NCBI GenBank assembly: GCA_007134665.1
Contig: SLKH01000118.1
Coordinates: 1-6,580, forward strand
Direction: 5' to 3'
From: Balneolaceae bacterium
GTDB lineage: Bacteria; Bacteroidota; Rhodothermia; Balneolales; Balneolaceae
Length of the DNA stretch: 6,580 bases
In this document: piece after piece, positions 4,833 through 6,580 of the stretch
Position numbering within the stretch: position 1 is the stretch's first letter
Layout of the letters: each line of letters starts with the position of its first letter
Translations under genes and position numbers: made by a program
The notes under the pieces: model-generated
Databases searched by the model: none
Told to the model about the DNA's origin: nothing
The model's input: only the letters and a program-made list of their open reading frames with translations

Positions 4833-6580
4833 AATTGAACTTTCATTGACACATGAACATTTCTTCCGGGTCCCGGAAGGGAGTTTACACTCAAATGGTC
4901 AACGTAGTATCTGTTAAACAAGTTCTCTACTCCTGCCTGAATCTGTATCGATTCAGTCAGCTTAAAACGCGAAAACAGGTCAGCTAACAGGTAGCCAGGT
5001 GTTTTGTTTTCAAAGCTGTTTTCTGATGCAATCCGGTTTTGAGCAGCAGCCCAATTCATCCGTGCTTCCAGGTCGATCCATTCTCCAGAACGCTGTAATG
5101 AAATCGACCCTTTAAAGGGTGGAATCATCGGTAAAGGTTCCTCCAGTTCCTGATGATATCCGATGATATAGGAAATTCCTGCATTTATATTCCAGTCAGA
5201 ATGAGGTTGAATCCCGATTTCCGTTTCAGTACCCCAAAGAGTTGCTGTACCCATATTTCTATATCTCTTGAAAAGATCGTCAAATCGTTCTCCTGTTATG
5301 TACCGGTCCATTCTGTTTATCCACAGTGTACTGCTCCCATGAAAGAGCGTGGAACTGCTGCCGTAGATGATATAGATCTCGGCCTGGCTGCTTCTTTCAG
5401 GCTCAAGCCCCGGATTCCCGATATAGAAAAATCCATCTAACGGTTGATATATATAATATCCATATCGTTCCATATGGTCCGGCAAACGGAAACCGTCGGA
5501 TAACCGGAGTCCGGCTGTGAAAGAATCTGCCATCTCCTTTTCTGCATGAACTCCTGCCAGGTAAACAAACTCGGCCGGATCCAGGTCGTCCAGTTCCGGA
5601 TATTCAGATACATATGTGTTAATGGCACTTGTTTCCCTGATTTTACTCAATCCGGTTTCCAATCTCAGATTGCCACCTGCATTCCACCCACTTCCTGAAA
5701 AATGTGTGTATTTTGCAGAAATAGAACTATTCCAGTTCGAAACATCACCAAGATTTACAAGATACATATCGCTCACATCAGGATTGATGTGATACATCCA
5801 CATATCTGCATCAGCTTCCACTCGATAAGATTCAATCATGAATTCAACCAGGTGACTTCCTTCCAGATAATTACCTGAACTATTCACTCCGTATGTCAGA
5901 GTTTCACCAAACATTGGCATATACATATTTCTCATGACCTCCCTTGCAGTAACATCCCGCGAATAGTCGTCCATCCAGTGTTGTACTGAATTCAGATACA
6001 ATGTTGATTTTAAAGCTGAAACTCCGCTTACAGGCTGATTCCATGTATGTTCCAGGCCAAATACGTGAGCATCAGCCCGTTTTGTATCCATGATTAAGGC
6101 AGGATAACCCACTTCACCGGCAAAATCACCTATATATTGAAAATTAAAACGGTGTGATTCATCAGGCTGATATAACAGAGAAGCGTGCAGGTTCCCTTTT
6201 TCAAGTGAAGAATTAAACACCCTTCTCCCTTCACCGGCTTTCATATCACCAGCATTCCGATAGGTACCCGATAAGCGGAATCCCCAGTCACTGCCTCCAT
6301 AATTTATCATTCCCTGGTAAACTTGTTGAGAGGAAACAGAATGATAACCGGCTTCAGTACTCCCCTGGAATCCGGTGCCCAGGGTTGCCCGGGCCATTTG
6401 AAAATTCATCGAACCGCCTGATGCATTAAATGCCGGTCCGCTCCCTGATTGACCGCGGCCGATCTCGATTGATTCCAGGTTATCGGTTTCTATGTAGGCT
6501 GTCAGCGGATCCATTCCATCCACACACGCCGGGGTCATTCGCATTCCATCGATCATGACGTCAATCCTGCCATTGCGAAG
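4829..6580 (-). CDS. TonB-dependent copper receptor, OprC/NosA-like (5' end outside window)
   Basis: The C-terminal 583 residues of a TonB-dependent outer-membrane receptor. The frame is open to the window edge, eight codons beyond the first in-window Met, so signal peptide, TonB box and early plug are missing. Numbering from the edge (Leu1 at 6578-6580), the plug segment with VMIDGMRM and later IEIGRG is at the start, followed by a long beta-barrel. The barrel ends with ENLFNRYY, GRNVHVSM and a terminal Phe, the usual C-terminal outer-membrane signal. The plug has C19 and M23 (CVDGM) in an MDPLTAY context, and the barrel has H201 and M203 (HWMDDYS). This is the CxxxM...HxM copper site of Pseudomonas OprC (C143, M147, H323, M325), with nearly equal separation (182 versus 180 residues). 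A Met cluster (M216, M219, M221, M223) lies just after it. Copper import is therefore likely. It converges on the Rrf2 gene. Confidence 0.88.
   Translation of the reverse strand, partial: LRNGRIDVMIDGMRMTPACVDGMDPLTAYIETDNLESIEIGRGQSGSGPAFNASGGSMNFQMARATLGTGFQGSTEAGYHSVSSQQVYQGMINYGGSDWGFRLSGTYRNAGDMKAGEGRRVFNSSLEKGNLHASLLYQPDESHRFNFQYIGDFAGEVGYPALIMDTKRADAHVFGLEHTWNQPVSGVSALKSTLYLNSVQHWMDDYSRDVTAREVMRNMYMPMFGETLTYGVNSSGNYLEGSHLVEFMIESYRVEADADMWMYHINPDVSDMYLVNLGDVSNWNSSISAKYTHFSGSGWNAGGNLRLETGLSKIRETSAINTYVSEYPELDDLDPAEFVYLAGVHAEKEMADSFTAGLRLSDGFRLPDHMERYGYYIYQPLDGFFYIGNPGLEPERSSQAEIYIIYGSSSTLFHGSSTLWINRMDRYITGERFDDLFKRYRNMGTATLWGTETEIGIQPHSDWNINAGISYIIGYHQELEEPLPMIPPFKGSISLQRSGEWIDLEARMNWAAAQNRIASENSFENKTPGYLLADLFSRFKLTESIQIQAGVENLFNRYYVDHLSVNSLPGPGRNVHVSMKVQF

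Noticed and set aside
5153..5628. Open frames of 95 (+) and 63 (-) codons within the TonB receptor gene
   Set aside because: These are shadow frames inside the beta-barrel coding region with no domain signal.
6554..6556. Met at 6554-6556 as the true start of the receptor
   Set aside because: The frame stays open for eight more codons to the window edge, and this Met lies within the plug domain. The gene must start outside the window.

Overview
The window looks like chromosomal DNA from a Gram-negative bacterium of the Bacteroidota/Rhodothermota/Balneolota type. This is inferred from protein style: a Gfo/Idh/MocA oxidoreductase with a Tat-like leader, a solo HsdR-N nuclease of the form common in Bacteroidota, and a TonB-dependent outer-membrane receptor. 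Three of the four visible starts also have no clear Shine-Dalgarno sequence and A/T-rich leaders. No RNA gene, insertion sequence, prophage or CRISPR array is visible.

Layout, left to right. At 102-1502 (+) lies a Gfo/Idh/MocA-family NAD(P)-dependent oxidoreductase with an atypical Arg-Lys Tat-like leader. At 1665-2597 (+) lies a solo PD-(D/E)XK protein with an HsdR N-terminal domain and an unrecognised C-terminal half. It ends in a hairpin terminator that overlaps its own stop codon. At 2715-4073 (+) lies an M24B metallopeptidase whose metal-ligand spacing matches eukaryotic prolidase (PEPD). It is followed by a C-run/G-run hairpin with a T-rich tail. The 273-base gap at 4074-4346 holds three palindromes, one of them a perfect 22-mer, in front of an Rrf2-family regulator with a probable Fe-S site (4347-4790, +). 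Converging on it from the minus strand (4829 to beyond 6580) is a TonB-dependent receptor whose 5' end is cut by the window edge. It carries the CxxxM...HxM copper signature of OprC/NosA-type copper receptors.

The first three genes look like separately transcribed, functionally unrelated units, each with its own gap and a hairpin or candidate promoter. The most coherent part is the right half: a redox- or metal-sensing type of regulator with a strongly palindromic upstream region, tail-to-tail with an outer-membrane copper importer. A regulatory link between them is only a hypothesis, because they converge and share no promoter in this window. I see no convincing new multi-gene system. The points most worth checking are the copper-receptor assignment, the 22-bp palindrome, and the unassigned C-terminal half of the nuclease-fold protein.
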